The notes: generated from the letters alone by a model not told the origin. Shown: positions 1 to 9,545, counted from the stretch's first letter. The stretch is DNA of 45,997 nt from an uncultured Paracoccaceae bacterium (GCA_937138255.1 CAKZOU010000044.1:1-45997), one strand, 5' to 3'. Program-made: numbers and translations.

Positions 1-31
1 GTCGTAGGTTCAAATCCTACTCCCGCAACCA
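1..31 (+). tRNA. Initiator tRNA-fMet, 3' end only
   Basis: The window opens inside a tRNA. The T arm (GTAGG, loop TTCAAAT, CCTAC), the 3' acceptor strand TCCCGCA, discriminator A and an encoded CCA are all visible. The variable-loop/T-arm sequence GTCGTAGGTTCAAATCC matches bacterial initiator tRNAs. The last acceptor base is A rather than G, as expected for the initiator C1-A72 mismatch. The anticodon lies outside the window, so the fMet identity is inferred from these 31 bases. Confidence 0.75.
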
Positions 32-43
32 AATATACAGAAC

Positions 44-75
44 CGCCCGTAGCATAATTGCTGCGGGCGTTCGTG
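44..75 (+). terminator. Rho-independent terminator after the tRNA
   Basis: An 11-base arm at 44-54 pairs with 59-69 across a 4-base loop, with one G-U-type pair, and is followed by a short T-rich run. It lies 12 bases after the CCA end of the tRNA. Confidence 0.7.
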
Positions 76-150
76 TTTGAAAATAGGCACGGACCCTTCC
101 TGCGGCCCTTGTTTTTGGTATGACCCGCAGAGTTGAGCCACCTTGGCCTG

Positions 151-549
151 TTAAGCCAAAGCCTTTGCGGCCGAAACACCGACCCAAGCGGAAAAGCCGG
201 TCAGGATGGCGCCCCAGATCACATCAACGGCGACCATAGACGGGCTCCAGTTCTTGAGCGTTGCGTAGTTGGTGAATTCGTATGTCCCGTAGGCGATTGC
301 GCCCAAGAATGCACCGCCAATCAGGGCTTGGCTTGTGACGCCCGCCTTGAAGGCCGGCATCGAGACAAACCAGACGATCCCCGCCACATAGAAGAGATAG
401 AAGCCAACGGCCGGCAGAATGCGGATCTCGTCGAGAAGCCAGCTTCCGATGTGTTGGGAAAACAGCGGGCGCATCACGAATTTTAGCATAATCGCGTCAA
501 GTGCCAGAAAGACGACGACGGTTGTGGCGTAGATAGCTGCGAGTTGCAC
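151..549 (-). CDS. DUF2177 family membrane protein
   Basis: A 132-residue integral membrane protein with about four hydrophobic segments, matching what I know of the DUF2177 family. Family members have no assigned biochemical function. An ATG five codons upstream (564) keeps the frame open, but the GTG at 549 is preceded by AGGAGA at good spacing, and family members start close to this point with a Q-L-like N terminus, so I prefer 549. The gene is divergent from the FAD oxidoreductase. A TGATCC-type promoter element sits about 50 bases upstream. DUF2177 genes are often found beside DUF1365 and FAD-oxidoreductase genes in ECF sigma factor regulons, which suggests a stress-related membrane role (inference). 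Confidence 0.8.
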   Translation of the reverse strand: MQLAAIYATTVVVFLALDAIMLKFVMRPLFSQHIGSWLLDEIRILPAVGFYLFYVAGIVWFVSMPAFKAGVTSQALIGGAFLGAIAYGTYEFTNYATLKNWSPSMVAVDVIWGAILTGFSAWVGVSAAKALA

Positions 550-577
550 TTGGGCTCTCCTCATTGCGGTTTGACAA

Positions 578-648
578 CTCTACGGCGCTACGGCTGAGAT
601 GGATCATTTTGCCCCTGACTGATCTGGACCGATCGCTCTTGCGTATCC
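578..648. promoter_or_regulatory. Divergent ECF (RpoE-ChrR-like) promoter pair
   Basis: Two elements of the form TGATCY-N18-TA lie back to back in the 130-base gap. On the minus strand TGATCC (606-601) is followed after 18 bases by TAGAG (582-578), pointing at the DUF2177 gene. On the plus strand TGATCT (620-625) is followed after 18 bases by TATCC (644-648), pointing at the FAD oxidoreductase. TGATCC with a TA-containing -10 about 18 bases away is the pattern I know for the singlet-oxygen sigma factor RpoE of Rhodobacter. The -35 boxes are good and the -10 boxes are poor matches. Confidence 0.5.
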
Positions 649-679
649 CTTCCGAAATCATCCAAGCGGGGTTGCCAAA

Positions 680-1957
680 GTGCCTTTTGATCTAGCGAAG
701 AAAAAGCGAATTGCCGTGATCGGCGGCGGTGTGTCAGGCTTGGGTGCAGCCTATATGCTGGCGCCCGATAATGAGATCGTTCTGTTCGAGTCATCTCATC
801 GCCTCGGTGGCCATGCTCGGACTGTCCTGGCCGGGCGGCGCGGGGAAACCGCAGTCGATACGGGCTTTATCGTTTTCAATTATCATACCTATCCGCATCT
901 GACGCAGATGTTCCGCGATCTCGACGTGCCGGTGAAAAAGAGCGATATGAGCTTTGGCGTGTCGATCAATAACGGCGGTCTGGAATACAGTATGCGCGAT
1001 CTGTCGGCTCTGACGGCCCAGAAGCGAAATCTTGCCAGGCCTCAGTTCTGGCGGATGCTCGGCGATATAGTGCGGTTCAACAAGAGCGCCGTCGCTGCAG
1101 CTCAAGATCCTGATTTGCCGCTTGGGAAGTTTCTCGATCAACTCAATATGGGCGAGTGGTTTCGCAATTATTATCTCCTGCCAATGTCCGGAGCGATCTG
1201 GTCGTCGACGCCAGAGCAGATGGAAAGCTTTCCTGCCCGTTCACTGGTTCAGTTCTTCGACAACCACGCGCTTCTGACGCCTAATACCCATCAGTGGCAT
1301 ACGGTCGATGGCGGGTCGATTGCCTATGTGACACGCATTGCAGCGGCGATCCGGTCGGCAGGCGGTGATATTCGGACTGACGCACCAGTCGCGTCGGTCA
1401 CAAGGAGCGATCTTGGCGTTGAGGTCCGCTGCAAGGGCGGTCTGCCCGAGTTCTTTGATGAGGTGGTCTTTGCGTGCCATTCGGATCAGGCCCTTGCGCT
1501 TCTTTCGGACCCGACCGACAAGGAAAAGAAGATCCTTGGCAATATTCGATATCAGCCAAACAGAGCGGTCCTCCACCGCGACACAAGCCAGATGCCCAAC
1601 CGAAAAAGGGCTTGGGCATCATGGGTCTATAAAAGTACGACCGATCGTCCAGCGGCGCGCATCGGCCTCACCTATTGGATGAACAGGCTTCAGGGCCTGG
1701 ATGCATCTGATCCACTTTTTGTCTCTCTCAACCCTGAGGTCGAAATACCTGATCATCTTGTTTACGAGGAGACGGAGTTCGCCCATCCAGTGTTTGATCG
1801 CGCTGCCATCCGGGCACAAGCCGAACTACGGCTTGCACAAGGGCAGAACAAGACATGGTTTTGCGGTGCCTGGACCCGGCACGGCTTTCACGAAGATGGA
1901 TATGCCAGTGCAGTTGCGGTGGTCGAACGTCTGAAATCCGGAGTGCTTGCCGCATGA
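680..1957 (+). CDS. FAD-dependent oxidoreductase (flavin amine oxidase-like, COG2907 type)
   Basis: The 425-residue protein has an N-terminal Rossmann dinucleotide-binding motif (G15-G-G-V-S-G20) followed by an acidic strand end and the R-L-G-G-H-A motif typical of flavin-containing amine oxidases and protoporphyrinogen-oxidase-like enzymes. The C terminus has the second FAD-contact region with G-A-W-T and E-D-G-Y-A-S-A. It starts with GTG at 680. It overlaps the DUF1365 gene by four bases (ATGA), so the two are translationally coupled. The substrate is unknown. Related genes in Rhodobacter belong to RpoE-ChrR regulons concerned with singlet oxygen and modified fatty acids, so an unsaturated acyl lipid substrate is a reasonable guess but is not shown by the sequence. 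Confidence 0.85.
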   Translation: MPFDLAKKKRIAVIGGGVSGLGAAYMLAPDNEIVLFESSHRLGGHARTVLAGRRGETAVDTGFIVFNYHTYPHLTQMFRDLDVPVKKSDMSFGVSINNGGLEYSMRDLSALTAQKRNLARPQFWRMLGDIVRFNKSAVAAAQDPDLPLGKFLDQLNMGEWFRNYYLLPMSGAIWSSTPEQMESFPARSLVQFFDNHALLTPNTHQWHTVDGGSIAYVTRIAAAIRSAGGDIRTDAPVASVTRSDLGVEVRCKGGLPEFFDEVVFACHSDQALALLSDPTDKEKKILGNIRYQPNRAVLHRDTSQMPNRKRAWASWVYKSTTDRPAARIGLTYWMNRLQGLDASDPLFVSLNPEVEIPDHLVYEETEFAHPVFDRAAIRAQAELRLAQGQNKTWFCGAWTRHGFHEDGYASAVAVVERLKSGVLAA

Positions 1958-2712
1958 GACCGCAGCACATCAGGGCATCGACGATGCACAGGCGGCTGGG
2001 AGGCGAGGCCAACAGCTTTCGCTATGGCGTCGACTATCTACTGATCGAACCGGAAACGATCGAAAAGACTTCGGCGTTGTTTTCGGCAAATGCTGCTAAC
2101 CTGGTTTCCTACCATGATCGCGATCACGGTGGTGTTCGCGATGCAGGGCAAGGGGCGCAATGGGTGCGCGACCGTCTCGCTGAGGCGGAAATGCAAATCG
2201 GTCAGGGCTGGCGGATCCTTCTTCTTGCGCAACCGCGCATGTTCGGGACTCGCTTCACGCCCGTTAGCTTTTGGATGGTTGTCGATGAGGATGAGGCGCT
2301 CAGGGTCGTTATCGCCGAGGTGAACAACACCTTCGGAGACAGGCACAGCTATCTTTGCGTTCATCCCGATGTCGCGCCGATCAAGCCTTCGAATGAAATG
2401 GTAGCGCAGAAGATCTTCCACGTTTCGCCATTTCAGCCTGTCGCTGGCGAATACCGGTTTCATTTTGCGCTGACGCAAGAAGAGGTTTCCGTGCGGATCG
2501 ACTATCGCCACGGCAAAGGCGGGCTTCTGGCCACCTTGGATGGAGCGCGCAACGAGATGACAACGCCGGGGCTTCTGGCGTCACTCGTCCAAAGGCCTTT
2601 TGGTTCGCTGCGGATTATGGCTCTCATCCATTGGCAAGCGCTCAAACTATGGCGCGCGCGCGCGATGTTCCACAGACGCCCGATGCCGCCGGTACAAGAA
2701 TTGAGCCGCTAG
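1954..2712 (+). CDS. DUF1365 family protein
   Basis: 252 residues. The N terminus (M-H-R-R-L, then F-R-Y-G-V-D-Y) and the central R-M-F-G-T-R-F-T-P-V-S-F-W stretch are typical of DUF1365, a family of unknown function regularly found next to COG2907 oxidoreductases and cyclopropane synthase-like genes. The open frame extends upstream to 1855, but that part overlaps the preceding gene. The ATG at 1954 sits in an ATGA overlap with the upstream stop and is the natural start. The following SDR starts one base after the stop. No cyclopropane synthase follows here, unlike many relatives. Confidence 0.85.
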   Translation: MRPQHIRASTMHRRLGGEANSFRYGVDYLLIEPETIEKTSALFSANAANLVSYHDRDHGGVRDAGQGAQWVRDRLAEAEMQIGQGWRILLLAQPRMFGTRFTPVSFWMVVDEDEALRVVIAEVNNTFGDRHSYLCVHPDVAPIKPSNEMVAQKIFHVSPFQPVAGEYRFHFALTQEEVSVRIDYRHGKGGLLATLDGARNEMTTPGLLASLVQRPFGSLRIMALIHWQALKLWRARAMFHRRPMPPVQELSR

Positions 2713-2713
2713 G

Positions 2714-3433
2714 ATGGACCGGACCTTAAACGGAAAGACCTATTGGCTTGTTGGTGCGAGCTTCGGGATCGGCGCAGCACTTGCGCGAGAGCTTGATAAA
2801 CGCGGCGTTGGATTGGTCTTGTCCGGGCGGTCCGGGGAGCGGCTTCAAGAGGTGACCACAACGCTCTCGAAACCCGCGCGGATCATTCTTTGCGATGTGA
2901 CCGATAGCCAATCGGTGGCTAGAGTGACGAGCGAACTGGGAGAGATCGACGGGGTGATTTACATGGCCGGCGATTATGAGCCAATGACCGCCGCCGAGTG
3001 GGATTCTGAGAGGGCGCTCCGCATTGCCAACGTCAACTTCAACGGTGCATTGCGTGTCTTTGGTGCTGTTGTCCCAGGCTTCGCCAAGCGCGATAGCGGT
3101 CACATCGTTGTTGTTGGTTCTCTTGCAGGTTTCACCGGTCTCCCCGGGGCTATCGGGTATGGTTCGAGCAAGGCTGCCATCATGCAGTTGGCCAAAGACA
3201 TGCGCGCAGACCTCAAGAAGACCGGCGTTCGGGTTCAGCTTGTGAACCCAGGCTTTGTCGATACCCGTTTGACGAGGAAAAACGCCTTCCGAATGCCGTT
3301 CATCATGACCGACGAGAAAGCGGCCAAGATCATCGCCGACCACATGGGCCGGCGGCGCTTTTCGCGGAGTTTCCCGTCCGTGTTTTCGTGGGTGTTTCGG
3401 CTTCTGGGTATCCGGGATCTGCTTCGGGCCTAG
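2714..3433 (+). CDS. Short-chain dehydrogenase/reductase
   Basis: A 239-residue classical SDR. The cofactor motif G-A-S-F-G-I-G is at 14-20, the catalytic serine is near 136, and the Y-x3-K pair is Y149/K153. It is the third gene of the operon, one base after DUF1365. Its stop overlaps the stop of the convergent TauE/SafE gene by four bases. The reaction is NAD(P)-dependent oxidation or reduction of an alcohol or ketone. The partner genes suggest a lipid-derived substrate, which is inference. Confidence 0.88.
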   Translation: MDRTLNGKTYWLVGASFGIGAALARELDKRGVGLVLSGRSGERLQEVTTTLSKPARIILCDVTDSQSVARVTSELGEIDGVIYMAGDYEPMTAAEWDSERALRIANVNFNGALRVFGAVVPGFAKRDSGHIVVVGSLAGFTGLPGAIGYGSSKAAIMQLAKDMRADLKKTGVRVQLVNPGFVDTRLTRKNAFRMPFIMTDEKAAKIIADHMGRRRFSRSFPSVFSWVFRLLGIRDLLRA

Positions 3434-4341
3434 CCGGCAGTCGCCGCCGCCAGAGCATAGAGCTCGCTCGGTTCGATCCGAAGGTCGAGCCCAAGTTTGA
3501 TGCCGACACCGAGTACAAGCGCCGCAAGCAGGATGCGAAGCTGTTCACCGCGTAGCTTTGCGCCAAAGTGAGACCCGATCTGCGCCCCAACAACACCGCC
3601 AATCAGGAGCAGAAGCGCAAGGACCATATCAACCGTGTGGTTGGTTATTGCGTGCATCATCGTGTTGAAAGCGGCGACGAAGATGATCTGGAAGAGGGAG
3701 GTTCCGACCACAACCTTTGTCGGCATCTTCAGCAGATAGATCATCGCTGGCACCATGATGAAACCGCCGCCAACGCCCATGACGGCGCCCAAGAGGCCGA
3801 CAAGCGCGCCGACGAATAGGGGCGGGATCACCGAAATGTAGAGGCCGGACACTCGAAACTTGACCTTGAAAGGAAGTTTGTGAATCCAGTTGTGCCTGCG
3901 CCTTTTGGGCACCTGCTTGCCGCTCTTGATGAACGCCTGGATGCTTTCGACCATCATCAAAGAGCCGATCCCACCTAAGAAGAAAACATAGCAAAGGTTG
4001 ACGAAAAGATCGACCTGACCAAGAGATTTCAGATAGTTGAAGATCTGCACGCCAACTGCCGAGCCGACGAGGCCGCCGATCAAAAGCACGGTTCCCATCC
4101 AGAAATCCACGCCCCGTCGCCGCACATGAGCCATGAGCGCCGAAACCGAACTCGCCACGATCTGATTGGCCGAGGTGGCAACGGCCACTGCGGGTGGGAT
4201 GCCGACAAAGAAAAGAAGCGGCGTAATCAGGAAGCCACCGCCAACGCCGAAAAGGCCGGAAAGGATTCCTACGGTTCCCCCGATCCCGAGGAGTAGGAAA
4301 AGATTGACCGAAACCTCGGCCACGGGAAGGTAAAAGTGCAT
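3430..4341 (-). CDS. TauE/SafE family sulfite/anion exporter
   Basis: A 303-residue multi-pass membrane protein. It has the internal duplication typical of TauE/SafE: a G-L-F-G-V-G-G-G-F motif near the N terminus and a matching V-M-G-V-G-G-G-F motif in the second half, with about eight hydrophobic segments. Members export small organic or sulfur anions such as sulfite or sulfoacetate, but substrate cannot be read from sequence. It is monocistronic and convergent with the SDR. The 200-base stretch upstream of its start (4342-4542) holds only its presumed promoter region and the leuA terminator. Confidence 0.88.
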   Translation of the reverse strand: MHFYLPVAEVSVNLFLLLGIGGTVGILSGLFGVGGGFLITPLLFFVGIPPAVAVATSANQIVASSVSALMAHVRRRGVDFWMGTVLLIGGLVGSAVGVQIFNYLKSLGQVDLFVNLCYVFFLGGIGSLMMVESIQAFIKSGKQVPKRRRHNWIHKLPFKVKFRVSGLYISVIPPLFVGALVGLLGAVMGVGGGFIMVPAMIYLLKMPTKVVVGTSLFQIIFVAAFNTMMHAITNHTVDMVLALLLLIGGVVGAQIGSHFGAKLRGEQLRILLAALVLGVGIKLGLDLRIEPSELYALAAATAG

Positions 4342-4513
4342 CTGGAGCGGTTCCGAATTGCAAGCTCGGCCCGGGGCAGCGTCGTTGCGGCGTCGTCGGG
4401 GGCCCTCCGTGATCCACGCCTAGGTCACAAGGATGCCAAGCGCAAGTCGCTGACCTGTTGAAAATCGCGATCCATCTGCGAAGTAGCGTCGCAGGCCACA
4501 GCCAGCCGGATCG

Positions 4514-4541
4514 AAAAAGGGCGCCCGGAGGCGCCCTTTTC
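4514..4541 (-). terminator. leuA terminator hairpin
   Basis: The arms AAAAGGGCGCC and GGCGCCCTTTT around a 4-base loop form a strong stem with T-runs on both sides. It begins directly at the leuA stop region, so it can serve leuA on the minus strand. Confidence 0.85.
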
Positions 4542-4542
4542 G

Positions 4543-6102
4543 TCAGTTGACGTCTTTGTAGCTCACGCCCTTCACATCCTCGCCCGGCGCGGTCTTCTCG
4601 CGGCGGACGATGAGGCGGTTCAGAGCGTTGATATAGGCCTTCACCGAAGCCACGACCGTATCGGTATCGGCCGACTGGCCGGTGGCGATGCGCCCGTCTT
4701 CCTCGAGGCGCACCGAAACGGTGGCCTGCGCGTCGGTGCCTTCGGTCACGGCATGGACCTGATAAAGCTGCAGCCGTGCACTGTGCTTGAAAAGCGCCTT
4801 CACGGCGTTGAAAGCCGAGTCGACCGGGCCATCGCCAGTGGCGTGAACCGTTTTCTCCTCGCCGTCGATCTCGAGCGTCAGATCGGCGGTTTGCGGCCCT
4901 TCGGTGCCGCAGACAACGCGCAGATGCTTGAGCTTGAGGAGGTCCTCGACCGTATCGTTCTGGCGGATGAGCGCGATGAGGTCGTCGTCGTAGACCTCCT
5001 TCTTGCGGTCGGCCAGATCCTTGAACCGCACGAAGATATCGTTGAGCTGGTTGTCGGCCAGCTCATACCCCAGCTCCTTGAGCTTGGCCCGCAGCGCGGC
5101 CCGGCCCGAGTGCTTGCCCAAGGGCAGCGAGGTGCCCGAAAGACCCACATCGGAGGGGCGCATGATCTCGAAAGTTTCCGAGTTCTTCAGCATCCCGTCC
5201 TGATGGATGCCGCTCTCGTGGGCAAAGGCGTTTTTGCCGACGATGGCCTTGTTGAACTGAACCGGAAAGCCGGAAACAGTGGCAACGCGGCGCGAGATGT
5301 TCATGATCTTGGTGGTATCGACGCCGGTGTAATAGGGCATGATATCGCCCCGCACCTTGAGCGCCATGACCACCTCTTCGAGCGCGGTATTGCCCGCCCG
5401 CTCTCCAAGGCCGTTGATCGTGCACTCGATCTGGCGGGCACCACCGAGGACGGCCGCCAAAGCGTTGGCTGTCGCCATGCCGAGGTCGTTGTGGCAGTGG
5501 GTGGCGAAGATGATGTCATCCGCCCCCGGAACGGCCTCAAGGAGCCGCTTGATGAGATCGGCGCTTTCGGCGGGCGCGGTATAGCCCACGGTATCGGGGA
5601 TGTTGATCGTCGTGGCGCCGGCCTTGATGGCGATCTCGACCACGCGGCAGAGATAATCCCACTCGGTCCGGGTGGCATCCATCGGCGACCACTGGACATT
5701 GTCGCAGAGGTTGCGGGCATGGGTCACGGTGTCGTGGATCCGCTCGGCCATCTGGTCCATGTCGAGGTTGGGGATGGCGCGGTGCAGGGGCGAGGTGCCG
5801 ATGAAGGTGTGAATACGCGGCGATTTCGCGTGCTTCACCGCTTCCCAGCACCGGTCGATATCCTTGTAATTAGCGCGGGCGAGGCCGCAGATCGTGGCAT
5901 TCTTGGTGCGCTCGGCAATTTCGCTCACGGCGCGGAAATCGCCTTCCGAGGCGATCGGAAAGCCGGCCTCGATGATATCAACGCCCATCTCGTCCAGAAG
6001 CTCGGCAATCTCGAGCTTTTCTTCATGGGTCATGGTCGCGCCGGGCGATTGTTCGCCGTCACGCAGGGTTGTGTCGAAAATCAACACTCGGTCTTTTGTC
6101 AT
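4543..6102 (-). CDS. leuA: 2-isopropylmalate synthase
   Basis: 519 residues, the usual length of long-form LeuA. It catalyses condensation of acetyl-CoA with 2-oxoisovalerate, the first committed step of leucine synthesis. The N-terminal DRE-TIM signature F-D-T-T-L-R-D-G-E-Q-S-P-G, the metal-binding H-C-H-N-D-L-G region and G-L-G-E-R-A-G-N are present. The C-terminal part matches the LeuA dimer/regulatory domain through which leucine inhibits the enzyme. The ATG at 6102 has AAGGA eight bases upstream. A second AAGGA lies seven bases further up, inside a sequence complementary to the leader peptide coding region. The gene is followed by a terminator, so it is probably a single-gene operon plus leader. 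Confidence 0.97.
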   Translation of the reverse strand: MTKDRVLIFDTTLRDGEQSPGATMTHEEKLEIAELLDEMGVDIIEAGFPIASEGDFRAVSEIAERTKNATICGLARANYKDIDRCWEAVKHAKSPRIHTFIGTSPLHRAIPNLDMDQMAERIHDTVTHARNLCDNVQWSPMDATRTEWDYLCRVVEIAIKAGATTINIPDTVGYTAPAESADLIKRLLEAVPGADDIIFATHCHNDLGMATANALAAVLGGARQIECTINGLGERAGNTALEEVVMALKVRGDIMPYYTGVDTTKIMNISRRVATVSGFPVQFNKAIVGKNAFAHESGIHQDGMLKNSETFEIMRPSDVGLSGTSLPLGKHSGRAALRAKLKELGYELADNQLNDIFVRFKDLADRKKEVYDDDLIALIRQNDTVEDLLKLKHLRVVCGTEGPQTADLTLEIDGEEKTVHATGDGPVDSAFNAVKALFKHSARLQLYQVHAVTEGTDAQATVSVRLEEDGRIATGQSADTDTVVASVKAYINALNRLIVRREKTAPGEDVKGVSYKDVN

Positions 6103-6117
6103 GGATCTGTTCCTTGG

Positions 6118-6206
6118 TCCTTAGCGTTTCGATCCGGCGCTGATCCTCCCCTGAGCGGTCGCGCCGAATGGCACGCTCAGAGGCGGCTAAGGAGAAGCAG
6201 GCTCAG
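6118..6206 (-). promoter_or_regulatory. Proposed translational attenuator of leuA
   Basis: Reading the minus strand, TCCTTAGC (6193-6186, leader codons 22-24, two of them Leu) is perfectly complementary to GCTAAGGA (6125-6118) just before the leuA Shine-Dalgarno. Nested inside, the 10-base arm 6183-6174, which contains the leader stop codon, pairs with 6157-6148. An alternative partner for the same downstream arm is CTGAGC at leader codons 18-19 (6206-6201). A ribosome stalled on Leu codons would keep the outer helix open. No T-run follows, so translational rather than terminator-based control is inferred. Confidence 0.6.
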
Positions 6207-6257
6207 CAGGCCAAGCCCGCGAGTAACCGGCAGAATATGATGGGCGCGGTTCTTCAT
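6177..6257 (-). CDS. leuL: leuA leader peptide (26 aa, leucine-rich)
   Basis: A 26-codon frame starts with ATG at 6257 and ends at TGA 6179-6177, 74 bases before leuA. Nine of 26 residues are Leu, and six of the seven codons 17-23 encode Leu. This is the hallmark of an amino-acid attenuation leader. A TATAGT -10-like box (6270-6265) ends seven bases before the ATG, so the transcript would be nearly leaderless, which would explain the lack of a good Shine-Dalgarno. The gene symbol is by analogy with enteric leuL; the sequences are not homologous in any way I can see. Confidence 0.75.
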   Translation of the reverse strand: MKNRAHHILPVTRGLGLLSLLLLSRL

Positions 6258-6264
6258 GCCCGCG

Positions 6265-6270
6265 ACTATA
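6265..6270 (-). promoter_or_regulatory. Candidate -10 box of the leu leader/leuA transcript
   Basis: TATAGT on the minus strand, seven bases upstream of the leader ATG. No convincing -35 is seen at 16-18 bases (TTTTCC at best). Transcription would start at or next to the leader start codon. Confidence 0.45.
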
Positions 6271-6312
6271 GCTGCCTTTGGGCTGAGGAAAAGGGCTTTC
6301 AGCCTGTTTTTG

Positions 6313-7755
6313 TCAGTTTCCGGCTGGTTCTGTGGGGGTCACGGACGGGGCATCTTCGACAAGCGCGCCCTCTTGCCAGTCGCCTTCTGCGGTTTCGCCC
6401 GTGGCGTAGCGCATAATTCCGGTGCCTTGCCGGTAGCCGCCTTCAAACATCCCTTCGTAGACATCGCCATTGGGATAGGTCGCGATCCCAAAGCCCGAGA
6501 TCTTGCCCTCGCTGAATTCGCCTTCATAGACAAAGCCATCAGCCATGGTGATCTTGCCCTTGCCTTGGCGGCGATCTTCGCTGAACTCGCCGACATAGAC
6601 GGCCCCGTCTGGATAGGTCGCGGTGCCCTGACCGTGGCGCTGGCCGTTTTTCCAGTCGCCTTCGTAGCTGTATCCATCGGGCAGGGTCATCTTGCCTTGG
6701 CCGTCGTTCTTGGCGTTGGCAAAGCTGCCAACATAGACGGTGCCGTTGGCATAGGTTGCTGTGCCCGCGCCGCTGATCACGCCGGCCTTCCATTCGCCAT
6801 CATAGGTCGAGCCGTCGGGATAGGTGATCTTGCCGTTTCCTTCGGGCAAATCGAGATGGAAGGCGCCTATATAGATCGACCCGTCAGGATAGGTCACTTG
6901 GCCTTGCCCTTCGATCCGGCCCTCGGCCCAATCGCCGGAATAGGTATAGCCGTCGATGCCTCTGAAATTGCCTTGACCGTGGCGCTTGTCGTTCTGAAAG
7001 CCGCCTTGATAGACATCGCCATTGGCGTAAGTCACTGTCCCCGAGCCTTGCCGCCTGCCGGACACGAAATCGCCCTCGTAGATATCGCCGTTGGGCTGGA
7101 CAAGTTTGCCCTTGCCCTCGATCTGTCCACCGACCCATGTCCCGACATAGGTCAGCCCATCAGGCATCGTCAGGGTGCCAGCCCCTTCCCGCTCGTCGTT
7201 GGCAAGCATCCCCTCGTAGATCGCGCCGTCGGGATAGGTGACCTTGCCTTCGCCTTCCTTGACCCCGTTGACCCAAGGCCCGGTATAGGCATAGCCCGAG
7301 GGGCTGGTCATTGTGCCCAGGCCGTGGTGCATGGCGTTGCGGAATTCGCCCTCATAGACCGCCCCATTGGCATAATGGGTGATCCCCAGCCCCGAGATAT
7401 TTCCATCGACCCAGGTGCCCTCATAGGTGCCCCCGTCGGCAAAGGTGATCTTGCCTGTGCCCTCGGGTTTGCCCTTGGCAAACTCGCCCTCATAGATCGA
7501 GCCGTTAGGGAATCGCGCAACACCTTGGCCGCGGATTTCACCTTCGAACCACTCGCCGGTATATTCATAGCCGTTCGGGAGACGATAGGTGCCGATCCCG
7601 TGCTGGCGACCATTGAGGAATCCGCCTTCGTAGACGCCGCCGTCGTCATATTGCTTGGTCTGCACACTCTGCGCCCAAAGTTGGACGGGCAAAACAGCCA
7701 AAAGCGCTGCGGTCGCGGCGAAGGTGCCCATGCGGGCGCGGATCCGGAAAGTCAT
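6313..7755 (-). CDS. Secreted MORN-repeat protein
   Basis: 480 residues from the ATG at 7755, which has AGGGAA upstream; an ATG 24 codons further upstream lacks a ribosome site and would bury the signal. Residues 1-29 form a signal peptide (basic start, hydrophobic core, A-x-A-like end near W-A-Q). The rest is 19 consecutive 23-residue MORN repeats with no gap or insertion (G-x-x-Y-x-G-x-W/F ... G-x-G-x-x-x-Y-P), ending in an acidic tail. MORN proteins act as scaffolds or bind lipids or membranes, and the signal peptide places this one in the periplasm or outside. It has no catalytic domain. It is divergent from nadE across a 131-base gap. Confidence 0.9.
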   Translation of the reverse strand: MTFRIRARMGTFAATAALLAVLPVQLWAQSVQTKQYDDGGVYEGGFLNGRQHGIGTYRLPNGYEYTGEWFEGEIRGQGVARFPNGSIYEGEFAKGKPEGTGKITFADGGTYEGTWVDGNISGLGITHYANGAVYEGEFRNAMHHGLGTMTSPSGYAYTGPWVNGVKEGEGKVTYPDGAIYEGMLANDEREGAGTLTMPDGLTYVGTWVGGQIEGKGKLVQPNGDIYEGDFVSGRRQGSGTVTYANGDVYQGGFQNDKRHGQGNFRGIDGYTYSGDWAEGRIEGQGQVTYPDGSIYIGAFHLDLPEGNGKITYPDGSTYDGEWKAGVISGAGTATYANGTVYVGSFANAKNDGQGKMTLPDGYSYEGDWKNGQRHGQGTATYPDGAVYVGEFSEDRRQGKGKITMADGFVYEGEFSEGKISGFGIATYPNGDVYEGMFEGGYRQGTGIMRYATGETAEGDWQEGALVEDAPSVTPTEPAGN

Positions 7756-7886
7756 TGGTCGGGTTCCCTGTGTCAGCCCCCAAAGACTAGAGGAGCCTTT
7801 CCGCGCAGACAACGGGGTTGGCAGCATTCAGCTTTTCCTTGCCTGTCGTTCTGATAAACCGGGGCAAGTCTAACCGTGAGAAGATC

Positions 7887-9544
<1,658 letters not shown>

Positions 9545-9545
<1 letters not shown>

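Noticed and set aside
32-150. Mobile-element attachment site next to the partial tRNA
   Set aside because: No repeated tRNA 3' segment, integrase or composition shift is visible in the following genes.
4753-6240. 495-codon plus-strand open frame opposite leuA
   Set aside because: Antisense shadow of a clear leuA; GC-rich codon usage keeps the opposite frame open. It shows no family motif and no ribosome site.
6283-6312. GGCTGA/TCAGCC hairpin just after the MORN gene as a terminator
   Set aside because: Only a 6-base stem with a long loop and no T-run; it may equally be part of the leu promoter region.
6420-7670. Regular 69-base periodicity that could be taken for a DNA satellite or CRISPR-like array
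   Set aside because: The repeats are imperfect at DNA level, have no unique spacers, and are explained by 23-residue MORN protein repeats.
6256-7854. 532-codon plus-strand frame with a repetitive protein opposite the MORN gene
   Set aside because: Its periodicity is just the reverse complement of the MORN repeat coding sequence; the minus-strand protein has a signal peptide and exact MORN consensus.
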